Of a stretch of DNA of 20,887 nucleotides, positions 1 through 6,814 are shown in pieces. The translations under genes were made by a program, and so were the position numbers. The DNA is from JANMEX01 sp031423755 (GTDB lineage Bacteria; Pseudomonadota; Alphaproteobacteria; Rhizobiales; Rhizobiaceae), in contig JANPGC010000005.1 in assembly GCA_031423755.1 (NCBI GenBank), positions 1-20,887 of the forward strand. Direction: 5' to 3'. The notes below the pieces were generated by a model. That model did not search any database, had not been told where the DNA came from, and saw only the letters and a list, made by a program, of their open reading frames with translations. How positions within the stretch are numbered: the stretch's first letter is position 1; the number at the start of each line of letters is the position of its first letter.

Positions 1-1
1 A

Positions 2-457
2 CAGTCTTTGGTTGCCGGGCCGGATTTTTCATCCACTGAAAATGCAATCTGGCAACATGATCTGTTCTGCGAGCGTCCCGCATTCGCAATGCAGCAGTCA
101 ATTTTGCATGGCAGCCGCATTGTCCAGAATTTTGCTGCAAATCTTGGTTCCAGTGTCACAGACCGGCGACAGTCCAATGTTGGTGCCCCCCTCACCGACC
201 TAAGCGTAGTTCTTGTTTCAGGCGTCTCTGAAAAAATTATGATCAGGATCAGAAGCATCAGCAAAAATGACCAGATTGGTGTAACTATCTTAACTGCGCA
301 TAATGACATGCTAAATAAACTAAATGGTCAAATAATTGCCATCTTGGACATTTTAGAAAATGAAAAAATAGATATCTTATACCTAAGGACACATATAAAT
401 GATTGCTATTTAAAAAAAATAGAAATAGATCTAGATATTAATATTTTAGTCAAATAG
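2..457 (+). CDS. 3' end of an unrecognised protein gene (partial at window start)
   Basis: An open frame runs from the window edge to a TAG at 455-457, giving about 151 residues. The only early start is a TTG at 8 with no convincing ribosome site, so I read this as the C-terminal part of a gene that begins outside the window. The first ~75 codons have ordinary composition; the rest is AT-rich with many Asn, Ile, Lys and Leu codons. The tail alternates predicted strands and a helix: a strand around 'MIRIRSI', another around 'IGVTILT', a helix around 'MLNKLNGQIIAILDIL' and a strand around 'ILYLRTHI'. That order loosely resembles the C-terminal domain of flagellar hook-length proteins (FliK), but no signature residue supports this and I do not assign it. 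It could also be a chance open frame. Confidence 0.4.
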   Translation, partial: QSLVAGPDFSSTENAIWQHDLFCERPAFAMQQSILHGSRIVQNFAANLGSSVTDRRQSNVGAPLTDLSVVLVSGVSEKIMIRIRSISKNDQIGVTILTAHNDMLNKLNGQIIAILDILENEKIDILYLRTHINDCYLKKIEIDLDINILVK

Positions 458-582
458 ATTTAATAAATTGAAAAAAGATTTATAATAATTTATAAAATCT
501 AATTTTTGACTATTATTATAATTTATTCCCGCATCTAATTTATATATTATTAAATTTTAAGCTTTGAGGCTAAAATGTATCA
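458..582. other. AT-rich intergenic spacer
   Basis: About 125 bases between the stop of the partial upstream gene and the stop of galE on the other strand. It is almost entirely A and T, in sharp contrast to the rest of the window. I see no gene in it. It holds the hairpin described separately at 476-507. The low GC continues back into the last ~80 codons of the partial gene, so the composition change is not confined to the spacer. Confidence 0.6.
470..507. terminator. Possible bidirectional terminator between the partial gene and galE
   Basis: AGATTTATAA (476-485) can pair with TTATAAAATCT (490-500) around a 4-base loop with one bulged base. On + it is followed by TTTTT at 503-507. On the minus strand it is followed by a run of T (the A-run at 471-475). 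It therefore has the form of a two-way terminator for the convergent genes. The stem is nearly all A-T pairs and so is weak, which limits confidence. Confidence 0.35.
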
Positions 583-1572
583 CTATGTCATATTTCTGCG
601 TTCCAGAGACTTTTCCCAATCCAGCGCTGTTCTCACAATCAGCTCTAAATTATCGTGGTTTGGCTGCCAATTGAGTTCCCTTTTGGCGCAATTTGAATTG
701 GCTACGACGGAGATGGAATCGCCTGCCCGTCGCGGGCTGAACTCAACGTCGAAGTCGCGGCCGGCAACTTTCTTTACCGTATTGATGACATCCAGCACGG
801 AAAACCCGCGCCCATAGCCGCAGTTGGCGATCAGACTGCCGCCGCCTTCGCGCAGTCGGTTGAGTGCGAGATAGTGCGCTTCCACCAAGTCGGTGACATG
901 GATGAAATCTCGCAGGCATGTACCATCCGGAGTTGGATAGTCCGTTCCAAAAACCTGCATTGATTGCCGCTTGCCGACGGCGGTTTCGCAGGCCACCTTA
1001 AGAAGGTGGGTTGCGCCTTTGGTCGATTGCCCTGTGCGGCCAAGGGGGTCGGCGCCGGAAACGTTGAAATAGCGCAGTGCCGTAAACCTTAAACCATGAG
1101 CCGCGGCTGCGTCTTGCAGCATCCACTCCGTCATGAGTTTGGAACGCCCGTACGGCGATTCTGGGACAGTCGGTGCGGCCTCGGTGACCGGTTCGCTGCT
1201 GACATTGCCGTAGACGGCAGCGGTGGAAGAGAAGATAAATTGGCCAACGCCGCTCTTCACTGCATGCTCGATCAAAAGCCGCGATTTTGCAGTGTTGTTG
1301 TCGTAGTAGGTTAACGGGTCTGCGACGGACTCCGGAACAACCACTGAGCCGGCAAAATGAATTATTGCCTCGATCTTGTACCTTGCAAACAGCTTGTCCA
1401 GAAACACGGGGTCTCCGATGTCGCCGCGTTCAAGAACTGCTTCCTGCGGAACAGCCCAGTCGAAACCTGTAGACAAGCGATCAGCAACGACCACGTTTTC
1501 ACCAGCGTCGAGCAATCGCCAGACCATATGGCTGCCGATGTAGCCCGCGCCCCCTGTCACCAGAATTGCCAT
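583..1572 (-). CDS. galE: UDP-glucose 4-epimerase (GalE)
   Basis: Predicted 329-residue cytoplasmic enzyme that interconverts UDP-glucose and UDP-galactose, feeding galactose use and polysaccharide synthesis. The N-terminus has the Rossmann motif GGAGYIG (residues 7-13). The extended-SDR active site is visible as SSTAAVYG (115-122) and Y141xxxK145. Length fits the family (about 330-340). I start at the ATG at 1570-1572 rather than the longer frame to 1656: GGGGAGG lies 5 bases upstream, and the family begins with the nucleotide-binding strand right after the initiator Met. It sits downstream of the secretion operon on the same strand but 146 bp away with its own candidate promoter, so it is probably a separate unit. 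Family assignment is firm. The exact sugar (UDP-Glc versus UDP-GlcNAc) cannot be fixed from sequence. Confidence 0.95.
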   Translation of the reverse strand: MAILVTGGAGYIGSHMVWRLLDAGENVVVADRLSTGFDWAVPQEAVLERGDIGDPVFLDKLFARYKIEAIIHFAGSVVVPESVADPLTYYDNNTAKSRLLIEHAVKSGVGQFIFSSTAAVYGNVSSEPVTEAAPTVPESPYGRSKLMTEWMLQDAAAAHGLRFTALRYFNVSGADPLGRTGQSTKGATHLLKVACETAVGKRQSMQVFGTDYPTPDGTCLRDFIHVTDLVEAHYLALNRLREGGGSLIANCGYGRGFSVLDVINTVKKVAGRDFDVEFSPRRAGDSISVVANSNCAKRELNWQPNHDNLELIVRTALDWEKSLERRNMT

Positions 1573-1577
1573 CCAGG

Positions 1578-1584
1578 CCTCCCC
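1578..1584 (-). promoter_or_regulatory. Ribosome binding site of galE
   Basis: The minus strand reads GGGGAGG here, 5 bases before the ATG at 1572. It is strong enough to settle the start and to reject the 28-residue N-terminal extension that the open frame would otherwise allow. Confidence 0.75.
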
Positions 1585-1637
1585 TTTTTCCCTACCAGAC
1601 GCGTCCATAGCGATTGAAGTTTCTGACGCTGAGCAGC

Positions 1638-1666
1638 AGTATCGACCTAAAAACAACAGACTGCAA
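1638..1666 (-). promoter_or_regulatory. Candidate promoter of galE
   Basis: On the minus strand TTGCAG (1666-1661) is followed after 17 bases by GATACT (1643-1638). Both hexamers resemble sigma-70 boxes at ideal spacing, and the site lies in the gap between the adaptor gene and galE, about 65 bp before the start codon. Prediction by eye only. Confidence 0.4.
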
Positions 1667-1718
1667 AGTGGGTCGATGAGACTGCCCTGCGGAGTTGCCG
1701 GATCAGGAACCTTTTGTC

Positions 1719-3038
1719 TTACTCCTCGCGGAAAGCGCGGGAGAACGAGTCAGTGATCGGGCGGGCAAGATATTCAGCAAACGTCCTGTCACCCGTCGAA
1801 ATGAAAACCTCGACAGGCATTCCCGGAAACACCTGATCAGCCGCGATTTCGCGTGGCAATTTATCAATCCTGAGCCTGACTGCGTAGTATGCCTGGCGTG
1901 TCGCCTCGTCGATGAGGCTGTCGGGCGAAATGAAAGTAACCTGACCTGCGACCTCAGGCGTCGAGCGTGCGTTCAGTGCAATGAAACGAAGGCGCGCGTC
2001 TTGTCCGATACGAATGGCGTCCACCTGACGCGGGTCCATTTTCGCTTCGACGATCAAATCGCTGGTTGTCGGCAGGAGCTCGAGCAGCGTCTCGCCGGGC
2101 CGCACGACGCTTCCCTTGCTGTTGATGTTCAGGCGAATGACAATTCCGTCAACCGGCGCAGTCACGACGGTCCGGGCGAGCACTGACCTTGCGGCAGTGA
2201 TCTGCTCGTTAAAGTCTGTCTCCTGCCGCCGGATGTCGGTCAGATCTTTCGAAGCCTGTTCAATCCGCTGCGTCATCGCCCGCTCTATTTGTTGCTTGGC
2301 CTCGACGATTTGGGTTTTCGCGCTCGCGATATTGGATGTCACTGCGCCGATTTGTCCCAGCAATTCCGCTTGATTGCGCATCAATGCCGTGAATTGCGAG
2401 CGATCAGTCAGGCCTTTGTCCAAGAGCTTCTTCTTGCGTGATATTTCGTCATCAACGATGGCCAACTGGTCGTCGGCGGCCTTCTTCTGCGAGTCAAGGC
2501 CAGCGATCGATTCCTCAAGTGCCGATACTCTTTGCCGCAGAATGCTGATTTCAGACTGGTGACGGCGCAAGCCAGTTTGAAAATCATTGGTTTGTTCGCT
2601 GACAATCTCAACAATGTCCGGATCAGTGGAGTTGCGCAATTCCGGCGCAAAGACCAGCTCAGTCTTGCCATCCCGCTCGGCCTTAAGGCGCTCGGCGCGC
2701 GCCTGAAAAGATGATTTCGCTTTGGTGAGCCGGTTCAACTGGGCTTGCAGAACAGTCTGATCAAGCCTGTACAATGGCGCGCCGGCTTTCACCCGTTCGC
2801 CCTCGTGCACCAGCACCTCTTCGATGTTTCCGCCTTCCAGATGTTGAATCGCCAGATTTTTGCCGGCGGCGGCAATGACGCCTGACGCAATCGCCGCGCC
2901 ATCAAGCGGCGCTTTGACGCCCCAGATGCCGAAGGCCAACATGAACACGAAGACAGTACCGTAAGACACCAATGCGATCTTGCGTGTTGACGTCGGAATA
3001 TCCCGCGCCCAATCGGAATAGTCTGATGCAGCACTCAT
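1719..3038 (-). CDS. Type I secretion periplasmic adaptor, HlyD/PrtE family
   Basis: 439-residue membrane fusion protein that would link the inner-membrane ABC exporter to a TolC-like outer-membrane channel. One membrane helix (about residues 22-43) follows a short cytoplasmic N-terminus. Next comes a lipoyl/barrel-sandwich half ('GGNIEEVLVHEGERVKAG'), then a long heptad-rich coiled coil (about 85-280) full of Gln, Glu, Lys and Arg. The second half of the barrel ('TVVTAPVDGIVIRLNI') and a beta-barrel domain complete the usual HlyD order. Length fits PrtE/PrsE-type adaptors (about 430-440). The ATG overlaps the stop of the upstream exporter gene by 4 bases (ATGA), so the two are translationally coupled. 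No outer-membrane partner or substrate gene is in the window. Confidence 0.9.
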   Translation of the reverse strand: MSAASDYSDWARDIPTSTRKIALVSYGTVFVFMLAFGIWGVKAPLDGAAIASGVIAAAGKNLAIQHLEGGNIEEVLVHEGERVKAGAPLYRLDQTVLQAQLNRLTKAKSSFQARAERLKAERDGKTELVFAPELRNSTDPDIVEIVSEQTNDFQTGLRRHQSEISILRQRVSALEESIAGLDSQKKAADDQLAIVDDEISRKKKLLDKGLTDRSQFTALMRNQAELLGQIGAVTSNIASAKTQIVEAKQQIERAMTQRIEQASKDLTDIRRQETDFNEQITAARSVLARTVVTAPVDGIVIRLNINSKGSVVRPGETLLELLPTTSDLIVEAKMDPRQVDAIRIGQDARLRFIALNARSTPEVAGQVTFISPDSLIDEATRQAYYAVRLRIDKLPREIAADQVFPGMPVEVFISTGDRTFAEYLARPITDSFSRAFREE

Positions 3039-4798
3039 TGCAGTTTGTCCTGATTGATCTGGTTCAGGTTCGGCAGTGTCTGCCGCTGCGGCTGGGCTTG
3101 TGCTGCGGCCTGTTGCTTTTGGATGAACTCGCGCAATTTGGCGTTCTGCTTTTCAACCACTATTTCGCGCGGCCCGTAGTCTTCAATCTGGCCATCCCGG
3201 ATGATCATCAAACTGTCGAGTTTGTCAGCGCTGGTCTTGCGCTGCGTGACCATAACCACGGTAATTTTTTCCGCTTTCGCTTGCTGAAGCGCCCGCTCCA
3301 GCGCCGCGTCGCCCTCCGCGTCCAGATTCGAGTTGGGCTCGTCCAAAATCAATATCTTTGGAGTGCCAAAGAATGCTCTTGCAAGTCCGATCCGCTGACG
3401 CTGACCGCCTGAGAGCGTCATGCCTCCCGGGCCAAGCAAAGTGCCGTATCCGTTCGGCAGCGCAAGTATCATGTCATGGACTTGCGCCTTTTTTGCCGCA
3501 GCAACGATGCCTTCGTCATTTCCATCAGGTGCGAAGCGCGCAATATTTTGCGCCACAGTGCCGGGCAGCAGATCCGCTTCCTGTGACAGATAGCCAACGA
3601 ACTTTCCGAGCCTGTCACGATCCCACTGCCTTATGTCAGCCTTGTCGATGCAAATACTGCCTTGGCTTGGTTCGATCGCGCCGCAGATCAGCCGCGCAAG
3701 CGTGGATTTTCCCGCACCGCTTGGACCGATGAGACCGACAGATGTTCCCGCAGGTATCCGGAAATTCAAACGCTTGATAAGCGGTTCAGTCGCCTTTCGG
3801 CTTTGCGGCACATAGATCAGGTTTTCAGCATGGATGTCACCCAAAGGGTCCGGCAATCCGGTTTTGGGCGTCATTGCAACATCGACTCTTGACAGTGATT
3901 TTTTGAGGCGTTCCCAAGCCAGACGCGCATCAAATATCTGACGCCAGCCTGCCACGAGCTGATCAATTGGCTGGAGCGCCCGCCCTGAAACCATGCTGGT
4001 AGCAAAGATCATGCCCGCCGTCATCTGGCCCCCTACGACAAGCCATGCACCCAAACCCATTATGCCGATTTGCAGCAACAAACGAATGGAGCGCGAAAGG
4101 CCGCCGTACCAGGCATTGATTGCGGTTGTTTCATCAACGGAACGCAATGCGTCAGCTTCTGCCTTGCCCCAAATGCCAACCGTGTTGCGTGCCATGCCCA
4201 TGGCGCGGATTGTTTCGGCGCTGCGGGTGAACGCCTGCGCCGCAGACATTGCCTTCATCGCATTTTCGGCTGTTTTCTTGCCTGACTCTTCCACACCGCG
4301 CTGGTTTGCCCATGCAACCAGCGCAACAACAACAAGGCCTGCCACGGTCAGCAGGAAGACGTAGGGATGAATGTAAATGAGCAAGAGAAGAAACACCGGC
4401 ACGAACGGCAGATCGAAAAGACTTTGCAAGACGCGTGAACTGACAAAGTTTCGGACGGTGGCCAGGTCGCGCAAAGGCTGCGTGTCGCCCATTTCAGCGT
4501 TTGGGCCTTGTGCGCCTGCGAGAAACGCAGTTGCTCCCAGTTCGCTTTCCAGTCTGACAGACAGTCTGGACGCGTAAAGCTGGCGGAAAACCTCAAGCAG
4601 TCCGAGCACGAGGATCGCAGCAAATGTGATCATTGACAGGAAGATCAGTGTGTTCAGGCTCGATGATGGCAGAACCCTGTCATACACTTGGAGCATGTAG
4701 ATCGGCTGCGTCAGCAAGAGCACACTGATTATGAACGAGATGATGCCGATGTCGACCATGCCACGAAGCAAGAATTTTTTGACCACGTCTATTTTCAT
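3035..4798 (-). CDS. Type I secretion ABC permease/ATPase, PrtD/PrsD family
   Basis: 587-residue inner-membrane exporter of the class that secretes RTX-type proteins with uncleaved C-terminal signals. The N-terminal half is an ABC exporter membrane domain with hydrophobic segments from about residue 15 to 280. It lacks the N-terminal C39-like domain of HlyB, as PrtD proteins do. The ATPase has Walker A GPSGAGKST (358-366), Q-loop 'YLSQE', signature LSGGQ (462-466) and Walker B ILILDE (482-487). The switch (H-loop) position reads VTQR, so Gln519 replaces the usual His. The C-terminal tail is Gln-rich. It is first in an operon with the adaptor (4-bp overlap). In rhizobia PrsDE exports several unlinked substrates, so absence of a substrate gene is not unusual. 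Cargo unknown. Confidence 0.92.
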   Translation of the reverse strand: MKIDVVKKFLLRGMVDIGIISFIISVLLLTQPIYMLQVYDRVLPSSSLNTLIFLSMITFAAILVLGLLEVFRQLYASRLSVRLESELGATAFLAGAQGPNAEMGDTQPLRDLATVRNFVSSRVLQSLFDLPFVPVFLLLLIYIHPYVFLLTVAGLVVVALVAWANQRGVEESGKKTAENAMKAMSAAQAFTRSAETIRAMGMARNTVGIWGKAEADALRSVDETTAINAWYGGLSRSIRLLLQIGIMGLGAWLVVGGQMTAGMIFATSMVSGRALQPIDQLVAGWRQIFDARLAWERLKKSLSRVDVAMTPKTGLPDPLGDIHAENLIYVPQSRKATEPLIKRLNFRIPAGTSVGLIGPSGAGKSTLARLICGAIEPSQGSICIDKADIRQWDRDRLGKFVGYLSQEADLLPGTVAQNIARFAPDGNDEGIVAAAKKAQVHDMILALPNGYGTLLGPGGMTLSGGQRQRIGLARAFFGTPKILILDEPNSNLDAEGDAALERALQQAKAEKITVVMVTQRKTSADKLDSLMIIRDGQIEDYGPREIVVEKQNAKLREFIQKQQAAAQAQPQRQTLPNLNQINQDKLQ

Positions 4799-4896
4799 CT
4801 GGATCGCCTGAACGGACCTGTCGAGTATCGCATCGCATTGTTACCGGGCTGCTTCAAGCATCAGAACCTGCAAACACTGAAAAACACCTGTTCCTA

Positions 4897-6066
4897 TCAT
4901 GCATTTTTGTCAATCCAATTGACCAAGCGATCCGCCGCCATGTCAATATCACTGAGGTTCCGGTTGAAACAGATGCGGAAAAAACCCTCAAGTCCACTGC
5001 CAAATGCCGACCCCGGAGCCAGGCCGATGTTGGCGTGGTCGACAATTGAGAGTGCCGCAGCCATTGAATCCTTGATGCCGTCCAGCCTGAAGAACAGGTA
5101 GAAGGCACCCTCAGGTGGCACAGCTTGAACTTTGCCTGTCTCCATGAGCGCCTTGCAAAGGATATCGCGGGCTAGTCGCGCGCGATCAACTTGCATGCGG
5201 ATGAAGTCATCTCCTAGATCCAACGCCGCCACCGCGCCCTTTTGCATGAATTGGGCAACGCCGGAGGTCGAATATTGAATCAGGTTCTCAAACACCTGCG
5301 CCAGCTTCGGATGAACCGCCAGCCAGCCGACGCGCCAACCGGTCATTGCCCAATTTTTCGAGAAGCTATTGACGAAGACAATCCGGTCTTCTGGGACCAT
5401 AACATCCAAAAAGGATGGCGCACGCAGTCCGGAATAGTGAAACAATGCGTAGATTTCGTCTGCAATGATCCATAGGCCGTGCCTGCGGGCCAGTTCCAAG
5501 ACGCTGCGCAAAGTCTCCGGGTCTGCGGTCCATCCTGTTGGGTTGGACGGGCTGTTGATAAAGATTGCCTTGGTGCGAGGGCTGATTGCCTCTTTCAACC
5601 GTTCAAGATCAAATGACCAGCCGTTGGCACCGAAATCCATATGCACCGCGACCGGCAACGCGCCGGCAATTCCAGCAGCAGCGGCAAAATTTGGCCAAGC
5701 AGGCGCCATGTAAATAACTTCATCGCCATTGCCTGCAATCGCCTGGAGCGCAAGTTGGATGGCTTGCATGCCTGAACCGGTAACCAAAAAACTCTCATAG
5801 TTGAGATCGGTCGCAAAGTGTCGATTGTGATACCGCGCGAGGGCCTCGCGCAGTTCAGGTATGCCTCGTTGCCAAGTGTAGAATGTCTCGCCGCCCAGCA
5901 ACGCGTCTGAAGCAGCATTGCGGATGAAGTCTGGCGTTGGCAGGTCGCCCTCCCCGGCCCAAAGCGGAATGATGCCTTCCTTGGTGCGGCCGCGGTTCAT
6001 CACAGCCACTATGCCGCTTTCGGGCGCCATCCTTGCTGATGTGCGAAGCGAATTCAAAAGTTCCAT
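4897..6066 (-). CDS. Class I/II PLP-dependent aminotransferase (aspartate aminotransferase-like)
   Basis: 389-residue cytoplasmic fold-type I aminotransferase. Visible motifs: 'GSGMQAIQLAL' (phosphate loop), NPTG (175-178), DEIY (203-206), the PLP lysine K237 in 'NSFSKNWAMTGWRVGW', and a late Arg in 'FFRICFNRN' expected to bind the substrate carboxylate. These give the family but not the amino acid. The start is set at the ATG at 6064-6066, where AGGAA lies 7 bases upstream and the N-terminus matches family length. The longer frame to 6153 would run into the terminator that precedes it. It stands between mscL and the secretion operon on the same strand, probably as its own transcript. Substrate not inferable. 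Confidence 0.9.
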   Translation of the reverse strand: MELLNSLRTSARMAPESGIVAVMNRGRTKEGIIPLWAGEGDLPTPDFIRNAASDALLGGETFYTWQRGIPELREALARYHNRHFATDLNYESFLVTGSGMQAIQLALQAIAGNGDEVIYMAPAWPNFAAAAGIAGALPVAVHMDFGANGWSFDLERLKEAISPRTKAIFINSPSNPTGWTADPETLRSVLELARRHGLWIIADEIYALFHYSGLRAPSFLDVMVPEDRIVFVNSFSKNWAMTGWRVGWLAVHPKLAQVFENLIQYSTSGVAQFMQKGAVAALDLGDDFIRMQVDRARLARDILCKALMETGKVQAVPPEGAFYLFFRLDGIKDSMAAALSIVDHANIGLAPGSAFGSGLEGFFRICFNRNLSDIDMAADRLVNWIDKNA

Positions 6067-6122
6067 TGGCGGTTCCTGATTGCTGCAGCGTTTTGCTATG
6101 GACACCTTAAAACCACAACAAG

Positions 6123-6148
6123 AAACCCCGGCGCAAGCGCCGGGGTTT
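6123..6148 (-). terminator. Intrinsic terminator after mscL
   Basis: A perfect 12-bp inverted repeat, AAACCCCGGCGC (6123-6134) and GCGCCGGGGTTT (6137-6148), with a 2-base loop. It lies 25 bp past the mscL stop. On the minus strand the stem ends in TTT and continues into a T-rich stretch. It separates mscL from the aminotransferase gene. Confidence 0.8.
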
Positions 6149-6173
6149 ATCAACTGCCGTCACGGCCAGACTG

Positions 6174-6587
6174 TTATTTTGCGCCTTTGGCGAGCAAGTC
6201 ACGAATTTCGGCGAGCAGCACTTCTTGAGCCGGCGGAGCGGCTGGCGCTGCCTCAGGAACGGGCTTCTTCATGCGATTCATCGCTTTGACAACCATGAAC
6301 AGCACCCATGCGATGATAAGAAAATTGATCAACAAAGTAATGAAATTGCCATAAGCGAGGGTTGCGCCCGCTTCTTTTGCCTTTTCCAGCGTGGCCTGTT
6401 GTTCGCCCGAAAGCTGTACAAACATATTGGAAAAATCCACGCCGCCAGTGATGTAGCCAACAATCGGCATAATAATGTCGTTGACGACCGAGTTGACCAG
6501 CCCCCCAAACGCGCCGCCGATAATCACGCCGATAGCGAGATCAACCACATTGCCTTTCATGGCAAACTCTTTGAATTCTTTCAGCAT
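6174..6587 (-). CDS. mscL: Large-conductance mechanosensitive channel (MscL)
   Basis: 137-residue inner-membrane channel, a homopentamer in known members, that opens under membrane tension to release solutes on osmotic downshock. The N-terminal amphipathic helix and TM1 carry the family signature 'KGNVVDLAIGVIIGGAFG'. A periplasmic loop follows, then TM2 ('LINFLIIAWVLFMVV') and a cytoplasmic helix ending in 'LLAEIRDLLAK', the C-terminal bundle. A Pro/Ala-rich linker joins TM2 to that helix. The open frame extends two codons upstream to a TTG, but the ATG at 6585-6587 has GGAG 7 bases before it and gives the normal 'MLKEFKEF' start. It is transcribed divergently from the sensor kinase and has its own terminator. 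Confidence 0.97.
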   Translation of the reverse strand: MLKEFKEFAMKGNVVDLAIGVIIGGAFGGLVNSVVNDIIMPIVGYITGGVDFSNMFVQLSGEQQATLEKAKEAGATLAYGNFITLLINFLIIAWVLFMVVKAMNRMKKPVPEAAPAAPPAQEVLLAEIRDLLAKGAK

Positions 6588-6594
6588 TCCCAAT

Positions 6595-6598
6595 CTCC
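6595..6598 (-). promoter_or_regulatory. Ribosome binding site of mscL
   Basis: GGAG on the minus strand, 7 bases before the ATG at 6587. It favours this ATG over the in-frame TTG at 6593, which has no spacing left for ribosome binding. Confidence 0.6.
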
Positions 6599-6604
6599 GT
6601 TTAT

Positions 6605-6626
6605 GTCCCCGCAGTCCGTGCGGGAC
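6605..6626 (-). other. Hairpin in the mscL 5' leader
   Basis: GTCCCCGCA (6605-6613) pairs with TGCGGGAC (6619-6626) around a 5-base loop, with one bulged C. In the mscL mRNA it would lie about 18-40 bases before the start codon, next to the ribosome site but not covering it. No known regulatory RNA is recognised; it might only affect mRNA stability. Confidence 0.4.
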
Positions 6627-6803
6627 CCCCGTTCAGCGCAGGCACTGTCCTGCTTGCGACAGTGGCATAGCACAACCAAAAATGAATGTAAGTATCAAGC
6701 TCATGGCGCAAAGGCGCGAAAGCACAGACGAACCAGCGTTGAACTTTCGCCATGGTGGACATTTGCGGCAGGCCGTGATTGCGTTGGATGTATTTAAGAT
6801 GAC

Positions 6804-6810
6804 AGAGGAA
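6804..6810 (+). promoter_or_regulatory. Ribosome binding site of the SSS-kinase gene
   Basis: AGAGGAA ends 4 bases before a GTG at 6815. It supports a GTG start for the kinase. The protein then begins directly with a short polar stretch and the first membrane helix, as expected for the family. Confidence 0.6.
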
Positions 6811-6814
6811 TCGC

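Noticed and set aside
4799..4896. A sigma-70 promoter for the secretion operon (TTCTGA, 17 bases, TAACAA)
   Set aside because: The -35 box is poor and other alignments are equally good, so I do not list it.
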